Positions 22,697-41,914 of a stretch of 64,000 bases of DNA are shown here, piece by piece. Source of the stretch: Solea solea (Eukaryota; Chordata; Actinopteri; Pleuronectiformes; Soleidae); assembly GCF_958295425.1 (NCBI RefSeq), contig NC_081136.1:4727811-4791810 (forward strand). Reading direction: 5' to 3'. Numbering within the stretch: position 1 is the stretch's first letter; the number at the start of each line of letters is the position of its first letter. The notes under the pieces were generated by a model. That model made no database searches. It had not been told where the DNA came from and saw only the letters and a list, made by a program, of their open reading frames with translations. Position numbers and translations under genes: made by a program.

Positions 22697-25600
22697 TCAG
22701 TCACTGTCCCTCTGTGTTCTCAGTGAGGGACATCCCGAACATCCACTGAGTCCTTTCTCCTTGGTGTTGTAATCGAAGTTTGGCAGAACGAGAACGCCCC
22801 CCGCCGCCGCGCCGCCCGCTTCATTCGAGGCTCGCTCGTCCTCCACAGACATGATGTTCTTCACCAGACACGTGATGGCCGCATCGATGTTGGTGTTGTC
22901 CTGCAGGGGGAGAACAGACATTGTCACACTGTCCTCGGTCAAAAAAAACCAAAAAAAAACTTATTTTCTTGGTTTTCAAACAAGTTACCTTGGCGGAGGT
23001 TTCAAACCAGCCGACGAATCCGTAATCCCTGGAAAAGTTCTCCAGTTTGGGCAGTTTGGGGCACAGACCATTAGGACGCTGGTCGCACTTGTTGGCCAAT
23101 AGAACGGCTGGAACCGGCTTCCCGTTGCTCTGTGCGACCTGAGGGTACGAGATAGACCCACATTTACAGAGCTCGTTCATCTCATCAGGTTGAGAAAAGG
23201 TCGTCCATGCCTCTAACTCTGGTACCAACAGGCAGACCTTTAAAGACCACTCTGATCACATACCATACAGCAGAGCAATATTTCTGAGTTTCCTCCAGGT
23301 ACCACCAGAGGAAGCTCACGTACCACGCTTTGAGAGCCACGGCTTTAGATATTTATGCTATTTAAAGGGACAGTTGTATGAGGTATTGGCATATTATCAA
23401 CACTGACTTTGTGGAAGATGCCAAAAAGCATTTCTATGGGAAACACAGATTGGAGAAAACTATTCCTGCTTAAGTTTACGATATCTTAAGGACATGTTCA
23501 CCACTTTTTCTTGCTGTTAGATCGTGTTTTTGGACTGGTAGTGGAAGTTCGTAAACTGGTCACTCCATGCACCAAAGCCCATAAAGAAAATCAGTGTTAT
23601 TGTTACTGTTATTTTGCAAAATTCTGTGTTTGAAACTCTTTGTTCAGATTTAACTCAGTGACAAAAACTAACCAAACGGGGAGCAGTAGACCAGCAGCTC
23701 CTGTGTCCCTGTGTGCTAAAAACATTGATTTTCTCTATGGGCTTTGGTGTGGGTGAGTAAGCGGCATATAACCTTCAATTTTCAGCCAGAAAAGACTGTC
23801 CAACAACAGAATAAATCGGCAAATATATTCTTAAGATACCATAGACTTGCCTTCTTTCAGCCCTCACTCCCCCTAAGACAGTTTACCTTTGAGTCCAGGT
23901 CTCCTTTCCATTTGAGGACAGCCTGAAACGTGGACAGTCTGGTCATGTCGAAGACGACAAGGGCCCCGACAGCTTCTCTGTAGTACACACGGGTCATGTT
24001 ACCATAGCGCTCCTGCCCTATTAGAGAAAAAAAAAGTTTTTAATGGTTTAATTCAACTAACACTTCAAGAGAAAGCTGAATTAGCCACAAATGTGACCAG
24101 CGACATGTGACGTCGGCCATTTTGTTGTCACATGTCACGTTCTGACTGAGCACAGGTCATCTGGGGCTTCATGGAACTTGATTAAGTACCTGAGAAATGT
24201 TCTTGTCTGTAAATTAAACTTTATTAAAGGTCAGCTGAGAAAACAGAGACAAGAGAACCTTGTTTGTTCACACTGCTCTGCACTCATTGTGATGTTTACA
24301 TCACATTTGCTCCTGCGGCTAATAATGATTTTGAATAATTGATTTCATTACTATTTATTCAACAAATGTTGATTATTTCCTCTTAATTGAAAAAATGTTG
24401 ATCAGTGTTGATCAATGATGTTCTCAAATGTCTTGTTTTGTCCACAAACCAAAAACTATTCAGTTTTAATGATTTCTTTGTTATATGGAGCAAAGGAACC
24501 AGAAGATATTCACATTTAAGAGCTTAAAAATCAGAAAACTTGTTTTAATTTCTTTAAAAAAACACTCACACCGATTAACTATTTATCAAAATAGATGACT
24601 ATGACATATTAATCGAGTAATTATACAGGTGTCTCCTTATTTGAGTACTATTTCCTTTATAAAATGACAAACCAAAACCTGTAGTTCCTGTAGCGCATGT
24701 TGAAAATATTCTCATATAAAACAAAAAAAGGAAGCATAAAATACTCACAGGATAAAAAAAAAGATGTTTGATATGAGCTGCTTATAAATACTGTTCATGT
24801 CCAAGTCCAACACTTTAAACTGCTGTCATTTCAGCAGGAAAGAAGCTAACGTTAGCAAGAGAAAGGAAGTTAGCTAAAAGTTAGCCAAACAACATCACTG
24901 CCGGCAAATTTAGGTTAGGTATGTGACATTAATGTGAACGAGAAGATTTAATTCTGTGTTTTTGTTTGTTGTTTTCTTTAAAACACTGTTAACTCACGTT
25001 ATTATCACAGAAATTAGCTCATTTTATTCAGCTAACAGACAGATGTTGATAGCAGTGGGGTTTTTGCACAGTCATGGTGCAGTTTTTAAGCTCCAAACTG
25101 CGCAAATGAAAAAACTAATGAGAAGCTAATGTAAATGTTTGTTTTCTCTGTATGTGTTTGTTTATGGAGCAGAGGGTGTAGTTAGCTCTCAGCAGAGCAG
25201 GTTTTAAACACTGTTGATGAGGAATGTTGCTAACAGTCTGTGTTTGGAGTTTTAAGGTGAGGAAAAACAGCTGAGGATGAATTTAGATGGAAACATGTGT
25301 CATGACATACACACAATCGCAGACCATTATTACAAGACAAATTTACATTTTTGAAAACAAATGACAAAAGTTGCAATTTACATTTTTGTAAGTGTTTTAT
25401 GTTTTAAGGACCTTCATAGACATAATGCATTCCCTAGCTCCTTACCCTTACCTTAACCATCACGACTAAGTGCCTAATCCTAACCCTTAACCTAAACCTA
25501 ACTTAAACACAATTCTAACCCTCACACTAAAACCAGGTCTTAACCCTGAAAAAGCCCTTTAAAGATGTGAAGACCAGACAAAATGTCCTCAATCCGTATA

Positions 25601-27201
25601 GTTTATATGATTTTTGGTCCTCACAAAGCTACAAATACACAAACACACACATTCTCATATTTATGTCCAAGACCTACATTGACTTGCATTCATTTGGACA
25701 GCCTAATGGTGGTTGTATTTGTGTAGCAAAGTGTGTTTGAGTGGGTTTGTGTGTGTTTTTTCCAACTTCCTCCGCATGATGCTAAGACACTTTTTTTGTG
25801 GTACATTTTAAGCTAAATCAAGCATTTTTAAGCTGATAATTAAATTGCTTAACCTGTTAATGTTTGTTATTGAACCAGTGGCAAATAAATTAAACTACAA
25901 TAAAATGACATAAAGCATTTGATATTTTGACTTTTTTTGTGATTGTAACCTGAGGGAAAGACTTGAACTTCATCCAGATTAAAAACTCTTTTTTTTGCCA
26001 CTTATCAAACAGAATGACTGAACGTGGAGCCTGAGCTGAACCATCGCCATGTCCATGCAAATACCGGCTCTTATCAGCTGCAGTCAAGCTGTGCGCAACG
26101 GCCACAAGCGAGAGGAGCAGGAAGATAAACTAGGCCGTGTGTGCGTGTGTGTTTCTCCTTCCAAAAATCATGTGCACTCAAATTAGACATCATTACAGAA
26201 GATACCGTGCCCTCACAGAGCGTCTCTTTCACAGCAGCTAATGTGATGGGCAGTGCGACGCATTAAGCGGATATAAACTCAGCAAGAACTTCACATGAGA
26301 CCACATTTTTTCCAAGCGACCACTTCTCGTTTCTCATGCACAGTCACAGTGCGGTGGACAAGTTTGAAAAAGATGGTGTGAGATGTTTTAACGCCTGTTT
26401 GACATGAGTCAGCTGTCTGAATTGTCCCACTTTAAAATAAAAAATATATTTGGTTTTCATAGCCTTAGAATCTGCCTTTATATGTATTTTAAATAAAGGC
26501 AACTCATTAAAGTTTGCCAAAAATTTGATTCATACTAGTGGATGTGGCAAAGTGGCTCAGCGGCACCCCCCTAATGTTAAGCACTGAACCCGGTTTGGTC
26601 CAAATTCTTTTGGCAAATGATTCCGGTCAAAAAAAAACTCTCAACGTCTTAATGCGGTAGTCATTTGTGGTCGATTTTACAAATTTACTTCCATATTTTG
26701 TATTTTTATAAGTCCCTTTGCATCACTTCTCAATTAAAAATGTCAATTCAAGCTCAAAGTTAGCATTTCAATTGTTTTTTTTTTGCACAACAGAAGTACA
26801 TTTTATATGGTAATGAACTTATACAATTAAGTACAATATTTGCCACTGTAACATTGTTATTTTTTTCAGTTAATATCTATAAGAGGGTTCCCCCGTTTTC
26901 CCTCGAGCCCCCACCTGACCCATGAACTGTCTGTGCATGCCACTGCTATTGTAACACGCTTTATCGCCATATGCAGCAGTTGTATTCGTAAATTCTTCCA
27001 CGTACCTGCGATGTCCCACAGCTGCAGCCGCAGCACGGACTTGTTGTCCCAGCTGAGGACCTTGAGGGCGAAGTCCACGCCGATGGTGGCGCGGTAGTGC
27101 TGGGAGAAGACCTGGTTCACGTAGCGCTTGATGATGGACGTTTTCCCGACGCCGAGGTCACCGATGACCAGCACTTTGAGCAGCCGCTCCTGCTGCTGCA
27201 T
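22697..27201 (-). CDS. rab38: Rab32/Rab38-family small GTPase, four exons
   Basis: Rab32/38 GTPases direct traffic of melanogenic and other cargo to lysosome-related organelles, using BLOC-3 as exchange factor. Exons are 27006-27201, 23887-24017, 22989-23138 and 22697-22900, all GT-AG, with phases 1, 0 and 0. The protein is 226 residues. P-loop G14-T21 (GDLGVGKT) and Y36-R-A-T39 of switch I are present. W62-D-I-A-G-Q-E68 carries the Ile that marks the Rab32/38 family instead of the usual Thr. N125-K-C-D128 and E155-TSAK follow. The start at ATG 27201 ([10 protein letters not shown]) fits Rab38; an upstream in-frame GTG at 27240 is not needed. The C-terminus has C213-S-G-C216, like Rab38's CSGC, but ten residues follow C216, so no terminal CaaX box remains. 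It lies head to head with rab39b. Which teleost paralog (rab38a, b or c) it is cannot be told, and Rab32 is less likely because of the CSGC end. Confidence 0.9.
23235..23345. mobile_element. hAT-like MITE fragment in intron 2
   Basis: CTCTGATCACATACC, CAGGTACCACCAGAGG and CGTACCACGCTTTGAGAGCC resemble the right half of the element at 52175-52511. It is a truncated copy inside intron 2 of the Rab38-like gene. Confidence 0.5.
24018..27005. other. Intron 1 of the Rab38-like gene
   Basis: This 2,988-bp intron is AT-rich. It contains the CCTAA-rich dispersed repeat at 25390-25640 and otherwise no recognised element or exon. Confidence 0.8.
25390..25640 (-). repeat. Degenerate CCTAA-rich dispersed repeat
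   Basis: Reverse-oriented relative of 21000-21190, with CCTAACCC-like units, TTAACCCTGAAAAAGCCCT and AGACCAGACAAAATGTCCTC. The middle block also occurs at 18405-18455. Confidence 0.6.
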
Positions 27202-27751
27202 GCTGCTGCGTAAAAAGCCGCTGGCACACTGGTCACTCACGTCTCCAATTACGCGCTGCGCATGAAGGAGGGTCGCAGGGTTTGACCACAGAGTCTGGAT
27301 TCACATATGAAAGCTGCTGCTGGTTCAAAATATGAAGCTTTAAGTCTTGAATGAGCAGCTTAATGATCGATTACGCACGATTTACGCAGCTAAAATCGCA
27401 ACTTACGCACTGAAAACGACAATAAAAGCCGTGTTTACAACTTTATGTACTTTTAACTTAAAGTATTCCGAGTTGACAACGAATCCTGGTGGTTTAAATA
27501 AAGTCCGAGACAAAAAAACAACGTGGTTCAGTATCAGCGCAAAACAGAAGAAAGAGTGGATCTCTAAACAGCTGCTGAGACAAATTAAAAAACAAACACA
27601 AAACAACAACGTTGAGGAGTTTTAGGCCTGTTTACCCTGAAGTGTGTTTGATCTGCTTCATCATCTCAGTTTGTTTGGTTTTGTCCCCGCGGAGGAAAAA
27701 CTGAGACACAAGCAGAAGTTTGACAGTAACTAGTGTGTGGTCACGCCCACT

Positions 27752-27783
<32 letters not shown>

Positions 27784-27879
27784 TTTCTTGTATTTGTTGC
27801 CTCTTAAGGACATTTTTTTTCTGGAGAACCAATCCTGGTCCAAATAAGGCAGAAGCTCATTTCTGAGGAACTGGTAATG

Positions 27880-27975
27880 TTTTTGCCAAACAGGTCATGA
27901 TGAGGTTTAATACTACTAATATTACTACTAATACTACCACTACTACTAATATCAATACCACCACTACTAATAGTG
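27880..27975 (+). repeat. ACT/AAT trinucleotide tract with shared flank
   Basis: Begins TTTTTGCCAAACAGGTCATG and runs into ACT, AAT and ACC triplets. The same flank precedes the longer tract at 29203. Confidence 0.8.
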
Positions 27976-28509
27976 TTGTCCTATTAAAGACATCCCCATC
28001 ATGTGACCATTGGTTAGAGTAATGTCCTCTGGAGTCATGGAAACCAGAGCGTGTCCAAAATGTCCCAAGAAATAGCTCTGGTTCTCCTTCATGTCTTCAC
28101 CCACTTTTTAAAAAGAAAAACAGCCTAAAAACTACATGTCCCAGCTTCCATTGCGTCCCCTTCCGTCTTCTAGTGCGCATGTGCGTAGCCAGCCTCCTCT
28201 AACTGTGCAGGAAGACTTCTCTGTGCAGGAATATTATCATATTTATTAATATTTCACACGTTCACACTTTGTTTATGACTCTGTTTTCATGTCACATCAT
28301 TAAAATTGATTTATTTACACGTTTTAAAAAATGAAAACACACCCGGGTCTGTTGTTTTTATCATGTTTATGACACCGCGTAGCAGAAATGCACGTGTTTA
28401 TCTCCACTTGTGTGTGATACACTGTTACCATGACACTAATATTATCGTAAATTGTCCACAGAACGTCCTCGTCGTCGTGGATTGTACCATTGCCGGTGTT
28501 TAGACCGTG

Positions 28510-28760
28510 AAATCCGCGTGAATCGGAGCAGTTGTGGTGGAGTGTTGCGCCTCTGCTCGCTGCTTTACGGCAGTGGTGCTGATGCGGGATGAGTCAGGCT
28601 GCGTGCGTGATGCTGCTGCTGCCGCTCGCTGCTGCTGCCATTTCATCAGCGGCGATGACACCGCGGGATTCCCCTCCCACTGCGAGCATCCGCTCCTCAT
28701 AGACGGAGAAAGTCCCGCAAAACACGCGACAGATCCGCGCGCGGGTGTCTGAGTGAGTGA
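28510..28760. promoter_or_regulatory. CpG-rich stretch in divergent Rab spacer
   Basis: GC- and CpG-rich (for example GATCCGCGCGCGGGTGTCTG near 28730) in an otherwise AT-rich spacer. It may be a promoter or non-coding first exon for either flanking Rab gene. No transcript evidence is available. Confidence 0.4.
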
Positions 28761-29202
28761 GTGAATGTGTGAGTGAGTGTTTGACTGCACCTGCCGTGTG
28801 TGTGTGTGTGTGTGTGACATCAGCACGGCCTGCTCTCCGCTCCAGCCTCCGCCATCAGGAGGATATTTTCTCTGTCGCCCTTGTTTTTTGCTGCGGGATT
28901 CATCCATTCATCTATTCACACACTCACACACATAGCGAGGAGGAGAGCCATCGGTGCCATGGAGTCCACATCAGTCTGGTCCTGAAGGTTCCTGAGAGGA
29001 GGAGCAGCAGCGTTTCTGGCCTAAAGTCCAGTCCACTCTTCATCCAAGTAGGTTTTCCACTCTCTCTCTCTCTCTCTCTCTCCCTCTCTCCGTCTGTCTG
29101 TCTGTATCACTCTCTCTCTCTCTCTCTCCCTCTCTCTCCTTTGGAACTAAAACGACTGTAAAAGTGATTTAACGCTACATGTAGAAAAACAACAGACTCC
29201 AT

Positions 29203-29630
29203 TTTTGCCAAACAGGTTGTGATGTGCACTGGTCTGATACTATTACTACTACTAATATTACTACTACCACTACTAATGACACTACCACTAGTACTGCAAC
29301 TACAATTACTAATACTACCACTACTAATACTATGACTACAATTACTAATAATAATACTACTACTGCAACTATAATTACTAATACTACAACTAGTAATACT
29401 ACTACTACTACCACTGCTAATACTGCCACTACTACTATTAATAATACTACCACTACTACTAATCATACTACTAATACTACCACTAATAATAATACTACTA
29501 CTACAACTACTACTATTATTATTAATAATACTACCACCACCACTACTAATAATAATAATACAAATACTACCACTAATAATAATACTACTACTACAACTAC
29601 TACTAATAATATTACTAATTGCGCACAAAA
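29203..29630 (+). repeat. (ACT/AAT/ACC)n trinucleotide repeat, about 395 bp
   Basis: A long, nearly pure triplet array mixing ACT, AAT, ACC and ACA. It produces Thr/Asn-rich frames on the plus strand and Ser/Ile-rich frames on the minus strand that are not genes. Its left flank TTTTTGCCAAACAGGTTGTG matches that of the tract at 27880. Confidence 0.92.
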
Positions 29631-30456
29631 TACAGCGTAGAGCGTTGTTATCGGCTAGGATTGCTAACCATGGCTAGCCTATATATATTTTAGCCTTCGC
29701 TGATTGTTCAGGGCTAGGGTTAGCATTAGGGTTAGTAAGCGTTTTACCAGTGGCTACCTGTCATTTGCAAATTCCTGAAAAGCTAGCTGCTAGTTGTGAA
29801 GAAGCTAGTTGAAATTTAGCTAGCTACTAGTTGCAAAGACTCTTCAACAGCCATCTGTAGGCAACTTGGCTTGAAAGTTGCTAGGAAGCTAGCTGCTAGT
29901 GAGCATTTCTACTGCACTAAACTAAAATATGGTTTAAATGATAAAAAAAATCCAAGTAATCTAAGTTCTTCTCTTCTCATAGATTTGAGAGATTTTAATG
30001 TAGTTATAACAGGAAACTTCATTTTATTTTATCTGTCAAATATGTTAATTAAGCTGTTAATCAAAGTCATCAGGTCACAGGAGCATAAAATCAATATTCA
30101 TTGATTTCCTTTGGCGCATTGATTGTCAGTCACACTGGTGGTTCTGATTACATGCAACCATCTTCACCGTCAATAATAATAATAATTACTACTATATTAT
30201 ATGTTTGGGGTGGGTGTTGGATCTCCTAAAATCACAATGTTGCCAGCGGCCCTGTAACGGAGAGAAAAAAGGAAGTGTTTACTTTGTTTATTTGCAAAGC
30301 AAACAATGTAGCAACAAGTGTTTGCTTTGTTTTGTTTGTATGCCTTTAGTCGGTCCTGCCTGGGTATACGTATATGTACTGTATATAAATAAATTAACAT
30401 TTTCAAATAAGTGGAAGAGGACAAGAATTTAATTTCACAATAAAGTTAACTAACAC

Positions 30457-30458
<2 letters not shown>

Positions 30459-30493
<35 letters not shown>

Positions 30494-30830
30494 CACCCCA
30501 TTGATACAAATTCAAGTTTGTGTCATTATAGTTAGAAACAATAGGTAGACAAGAGCGATAGATATAAGAGGAATATATATGTATGTCTTTATATATATGT
30601 ATGTATATATGTATGTATGTATATATATACACATATATGTATGTATATATGTTGAGAGAGAAATAAAGAGAGATATAGTGAGACATGTAAAGACAGAATA
30701 TATATACATAGTTTATGTAGACACATAGTATATATACATAGATATATACATATATAGATATAGCAAGATATATAGAGACACACATAGTATAAATTTAGAG
30801 AGCTTTATATATGTATATTATATATAAATA
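30459..30830. repeat. (TA)n and ATGTAT-rich microsatellite
   Basis: A pure TA run at 30459-30492 is followed by TATATGTATGTAT-type sequence. Tyr/Ile-rich minus-strand frames here are artefacts. Confidence 0.9.
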
Positions 30831-30910
30831 CTTGCAGTTACATATTGTTACTTTATTTCCTGCTGAGCTCCTTGTTTGTGTTAGAGAACAGTGACAATAA
30901 TGACCTTTGA

Positions 30911-37091
<6,181 letters not shown>

Positions 37092-38743
37092 TCTGGAAAG
37101 AGTTTGACATTGGGACTGAAGGAGAGGGAAGGACTCAGAGGGAAAAATGGCTGACGGACTGCGTTGTTGGCCCTTTGACAGAAACTGTTGCTATCCCTCT
37201 GTTCTTTCTCCAAAAAAGGGATTGCTTGTAGAATTTCAACAAAAATGATGGTAGAAGGCGGCAAAGAACACACAAAGGGATGGGCCTATTTCTAAATATG
37301 TTTTAGTCATTGGAGAGGAAGGATGGCAGATGCTTGGTTTGGTCTCTCCGCAAAATTAGATGACACTCTCGACTTGTGTCATCACTCTGTCTGCCATCAG
37401 GCCTCCCTTTACCTCTCCTCCCACCACTCCTTAACCTTCTTCTCTTCTCCAATATGCAATTACATGAACACATATAGAACAACCTCCACCCAACGTCTTT
37501 CAAAACTTTTTAGGCAGCACCCGTAGATAATTTCTCCCTTGATAATAAGAACTGTGTTTTTTCTGTGCTGACAATTTGCACCACATTCCATGATCGTACC
37601 TTGATGGATGAATCTTGGAGGTCCAGAATTGAACGAGGGATGACAGATTTCTCTCCACTAAGCCTTTATTCTGTTGACTGGGATCACATTATTTCTGTGT
37701 AAACATCCACTATCATTCCGCTAATAATCACTCAGTTCCTAAATGGACTCCTCGAATCGGAAGAGATGTGTACAGCTTAACTGACCGAGGCAGACTTTTT
37801 AACTCCTAACTCTTTGCCTTCATATGGTAACTCTTTAAAATTAACTATTAGGAATGTTGGAGCCAGAAAGCACCTTCAGCGCCAAGTCCATCTTAACTGA
37901 AGATTATTTATTTCTCAAAGGGAGAGCAAGCAAACAAAGCCCAGACCTTGCAAATGGAAACTTGAAGAACGGACTATCATGATACCGTCCTTGCACCAAC
38001 ATGGACAGGACTGTGAAGCCAAGTGAAAAGGGTCCATTGAGCAGGAATTAAGTCAACCCTACACAGATACAGGCGCAGGGACACTACAAGCTTAAATTGT
38101 GCTGTGAGCAAATGGGTGACACATTTTTTCTGTTGTGTATTTGCAGGTTATTTTCAGTTTCATGTATCAGTGTGACTGGAGTTTCTGTTGATAAAGTCAT
38201 ACCAAAATGGCACTAGGTCCAACATCACTGGTTATGTCAAGAAGAAGAAGACGCCAATTTTCTAAACCGTTTAAATATTTGTTTCACCTTTTAGCACAAA
38301 TAATGTCGTTATCTGCTGGCCATAAAAAGGGTAATTAACTTCTAATGAGCTGAAGCTGACATGGTGATAAGAGAACTACTTAGCCCAAATGTTTCGAGCC
38401 ATTTGCACATGCCACACCTCAAGACTTGTTACACATTGTTCTTTACTTTGCCTTTGTACATACAGACACACCGTTAAGAGGAAAAAAACCCGCAGTAATT
38501 CTGAAATCAGCCACAAGTCCTGCATTCAAAGCATGTATCTGTTGGGTGACTACAGTTATTTCCCGCCCTCAGTGTAACCCTTCTCACCACGGGAGCAGTG
38601 CTAGTACACTTCTTCTTTTCAATCCTCTGAGCTGTACAGACAATACTGTATTACACAGTCCTTAAACCTGCCGGGTTAAAGCCAAGAGTTTCTCTTCCTC
38701 TGCTCTAGTTATATATCTACAAACTGAAATGTACTAAAAAAAA

Positions 38744-38768
38744 AATAAAATGTGACTGGAAAAATAAA
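38744..38768 (+). terminator. rab39b: rab39b poly(A) signals
   Basis: Two AATAAA hexamers, at 38744-38749 and 38763-38768, lie 1.65 kb after the rab39b stop. They are the first convincing pair and imply a long 3' UTR. Confidence 0.6.
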
Positions 38769-38769
38769 C

Positions 38770-40081
38770 ACAAACTCACTCGTTTTGTTGTTACTCGAGT
38801 CGGTTCCTGTTTTTGCCTGACTTTGTGTTTAAAAATATACTTAAAATATGGCAGGCTAAATAAAATGCGATGACTCATTGAAAAGTAAATAAATTTAAAT
38901 GGCACACTTGCTATGTACAAAAAAAACATTACTGTAGCACACAAAAGTCCTATAGTCACACATGTAAGGTCCAATAATTGTTTTTGTATACAGATTAAAC
39001 AGACAGGTAAACAAAATAAAAGTGCCACCTTGTGGTTCAGGGCCTGGTTACAACCAAGTGCACATAAAAAACAACATACATTTTGAAAAATAGTTTTTCC
39101 CTCTTGATCTACGTGGAAACTTTGGAGTATTGATTAAAAAATAGATGCATTTTAGTGAATAAGAGAGGCTGTGTGTCAACATGGATAATATTTATACATT
39201 TATGAATGGGATCAGCAACATACGAAGGAGCATTAGGGCCAGCCAAGAAAAAAAGAATCCGGCACAAGGGGGAAAAGCAGGCAAAAATAAACAAAAAAAC
39301 AAAAAAAACACTGCCATATCAACAGTTATTGATACTTGATTGATGTCAAGTTGTGCCTTTGATCCTTCTGTGATGATAAAGAATTTGGCGCCACCTACTG
39401 CTTACCCTAGCAAACTACCTTCCCCAAGTGAATACTAGACAGTAGACAAAAAACACATAAATGTGTTTGAGAAATTAGTAAAAATTTGTGATACTTATGG
39501 AAACCTAGCTAATGTGGCTCTGGTTGTTGAAAAAAACAATCACCATTTTTTGTTATATTTTAAATGAAATGCTGTTTTGTTGAAGTAAACTGGTGCCTGG
39601 TATCAACGTAAAGAATAAATTCCCTCTACTTTGAAACGTGTCTTTCAGTGTTGAGCCCTCAGCTATTCAAATGTTTTAAATAATCATATTAATTGTTCAA
39701 CTAGCAATATCAAGAATAGTAATGGCTGGTACTTGGCAATGATGCACAATATATGACCGAAGTATCCTGTATAACTACACGTCTGACGTAATTTAACAAT
39801 ATATGGCTTAATCACAAACTGGATAACTGGAAGTGAACATCAAAATCTTACAATACTTAAATAAAAAAATGCTAATATTGTGCCTTCAACGACTGCTATT
39901 ATACTTAAAATTATGTCATAATGTCAAAAGCACATAATGTCAAAACAACTTCCAAAGGGTTCGGAGTGGTTGTGGAAGTTGTTTTACTGCCGCTGGGGGC
40001 AGCAGAGCCCCCGCTCCTGTCTTCAGACACTCGGAACTTTGAGCGTGAGGAAGGTAGGAGCATCCTCTCTCTCTCACCAAG
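38770..40081. other. rab39b-vbp1 intergenic region
   Basis: AT-rich with no exon. It contains reverse CTCF-like motifs at 39021-39035 (CCACAAGGTGGCACT on the minus strand) and 39387-39401 (GCAGTAGGTGGCGCC on the minus strand). The last 70 bp before the vbp1 ATG form its probable 5' UTR. Confidence 0.6.
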
Positions 40082-41875
40082 ATGGCGGTGACCATAGACA
40101 ACAGCAACGCCGCCCAGGCGACAAAGAAGAAGCACCTCGGGATTCCTGAGGCGGCTTTTCTGGTGCGTGAACCCCGGCGATTCCCACCGTGTCTCGTGTC
40201 TACAGCGGGGGTTTTAAGCCGCCGAAAGGGCCCCCGACTGCGGCTGCAGCCGGTTTGTTAACGCGTAATGCTAGCTTCGAGCTAACAGCTAATCATAGTG
40301 TGTGTTGGGCGGTTGCTCGTCTCCATCTATGGACATGACAGAGCGTTGGTGCCACAGCTGCAACTCATTTTCACACCTTTTTAGTGTCTTTCAAACGTAT
40401 TTTCCATCGTGTTACACGTCACGGAGAGAAGATATACTGCTAATGACATTAAAGTAGCATTAACTGCTTCAATCCTCCCCAATTAGTCACTTATATTAAA
40501 GCTAGAGCCCCTTTAAATGTAGAATAAACGTGACGATATTCACAGCAGTTATTTCATTAACTTGGCAAATGCTCTAAAAGTGAAGTTGTTAATGCTTACT
40601 GTGTTTAAAGGGATAGTGTGTAAGAATTCTGGCGCTTTTCCATTGTACAGTTCTAGCACCACTCACTCAACTCTACTCGGTTTGGTATCAGGCAGGCACG
40701 TTGTTTTCCATTAATCACGGTTCGGTTTGGCACGGTACGGTTTGGACAGGCTTGCGTTTTGACTGCTAGGTTTGTGGCTGTTTGTCTCAACAAGATGTCA
40801 AGCTTTGTATGAGAATATATTCTGAAGGGAAAAGCAAACAAATGTGTGCCGCACTGAACTGAACCATTCCACTCAGTGTAAACACACCAACAACACTTCC
40901 TCAACGTGGGCGGGGTTGTCGTAGTGCGACTGCACCGAACTGCTGCTCTTGCATGATTCCTATGTTAAATATTGAGATTTTAGACATTTCCTTGCTAAAT
41001 GATGGATAATAAGGCATGTTTTCAGGATTTTTAAGTCTTAGATAGACAAATCAGTGGCTGGCAGCTCAGCTCGCTTGAAACCTCGCCAGAGCAGGTACTA
41101 AAAAAAGTACCAGGGGATGGGAATCTGTATTGGTCCGGTTTATTTCTTCTTTTTGGGAGAGCAATATTTGTTCCACAGTTAGAGAATTACATCTTTGAAA
41201 TGTGTTGTTTGAAGCAGCTTCGTCGTTAATAAATGGTCTGAAATGACTGTATCGGACTAATAATGGTATCGGTAGATACTCGTTTTTGTGATATCGGTAT
41301 CGGACACAAAGAAAGTGGTATCGTCTCATCCCTATTAGACACCAGCAATTAATTTTTATTTGGGTGCATAGAATGCGAAAGACAATGTAAAACTTGCTGG
41401 GACTGGTTTGTCCGTTTGTGTTGCTGGTGTCACAAAATGGCGGCACACATAAAGCAGGGCCCTTGCCTAAAATAAATGGAAAAGGCTGATTTTAAGGTCA
41501 CCAAATTGAAATTATTCATTGCTTGTGATTATACACAAGCACAAAACATACTTATGAGTTGTATTATAAGGTATATTTGCTCTTAAATCCTTTTAATTGC
41601 TACACACTTAATAATTAGTTCAAACTATTTTTTTTTTCAATTATAATTCCTGACAAACATCTAATTCAAAAACCTTGAAAGCTTAAATTTGTACAACTGT
41701 GACTAATAATTATTGACTCTGGATTTGTTTGTTTGTTTGTCTGTTTAGGAGGACGTTGAGTCTTTTATGAAACAACCCGGCAACGAGACGGCAGACGCGG
41801 TGTTGAGGAGGCTGGACGAACAATACCAGAAATATAAATACATGGAGCTCAACCTGTCTCAGAAGAAACAACGGT

Positions 41876-41914
<39 letters not shown>

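Noticed and set aside
27202..27240. Upstream in-frame start at 27240 for the Rab38-like gene
   Set aside because: The codon is GTG; the ATG at 27201 gives a normal Rab38 N-terminus.
29107..29640. Ser/Ile- and Thr/Asn-rich frames on both strands
   Set aside because: Translations of the ACT/AAT trinucleotide array.
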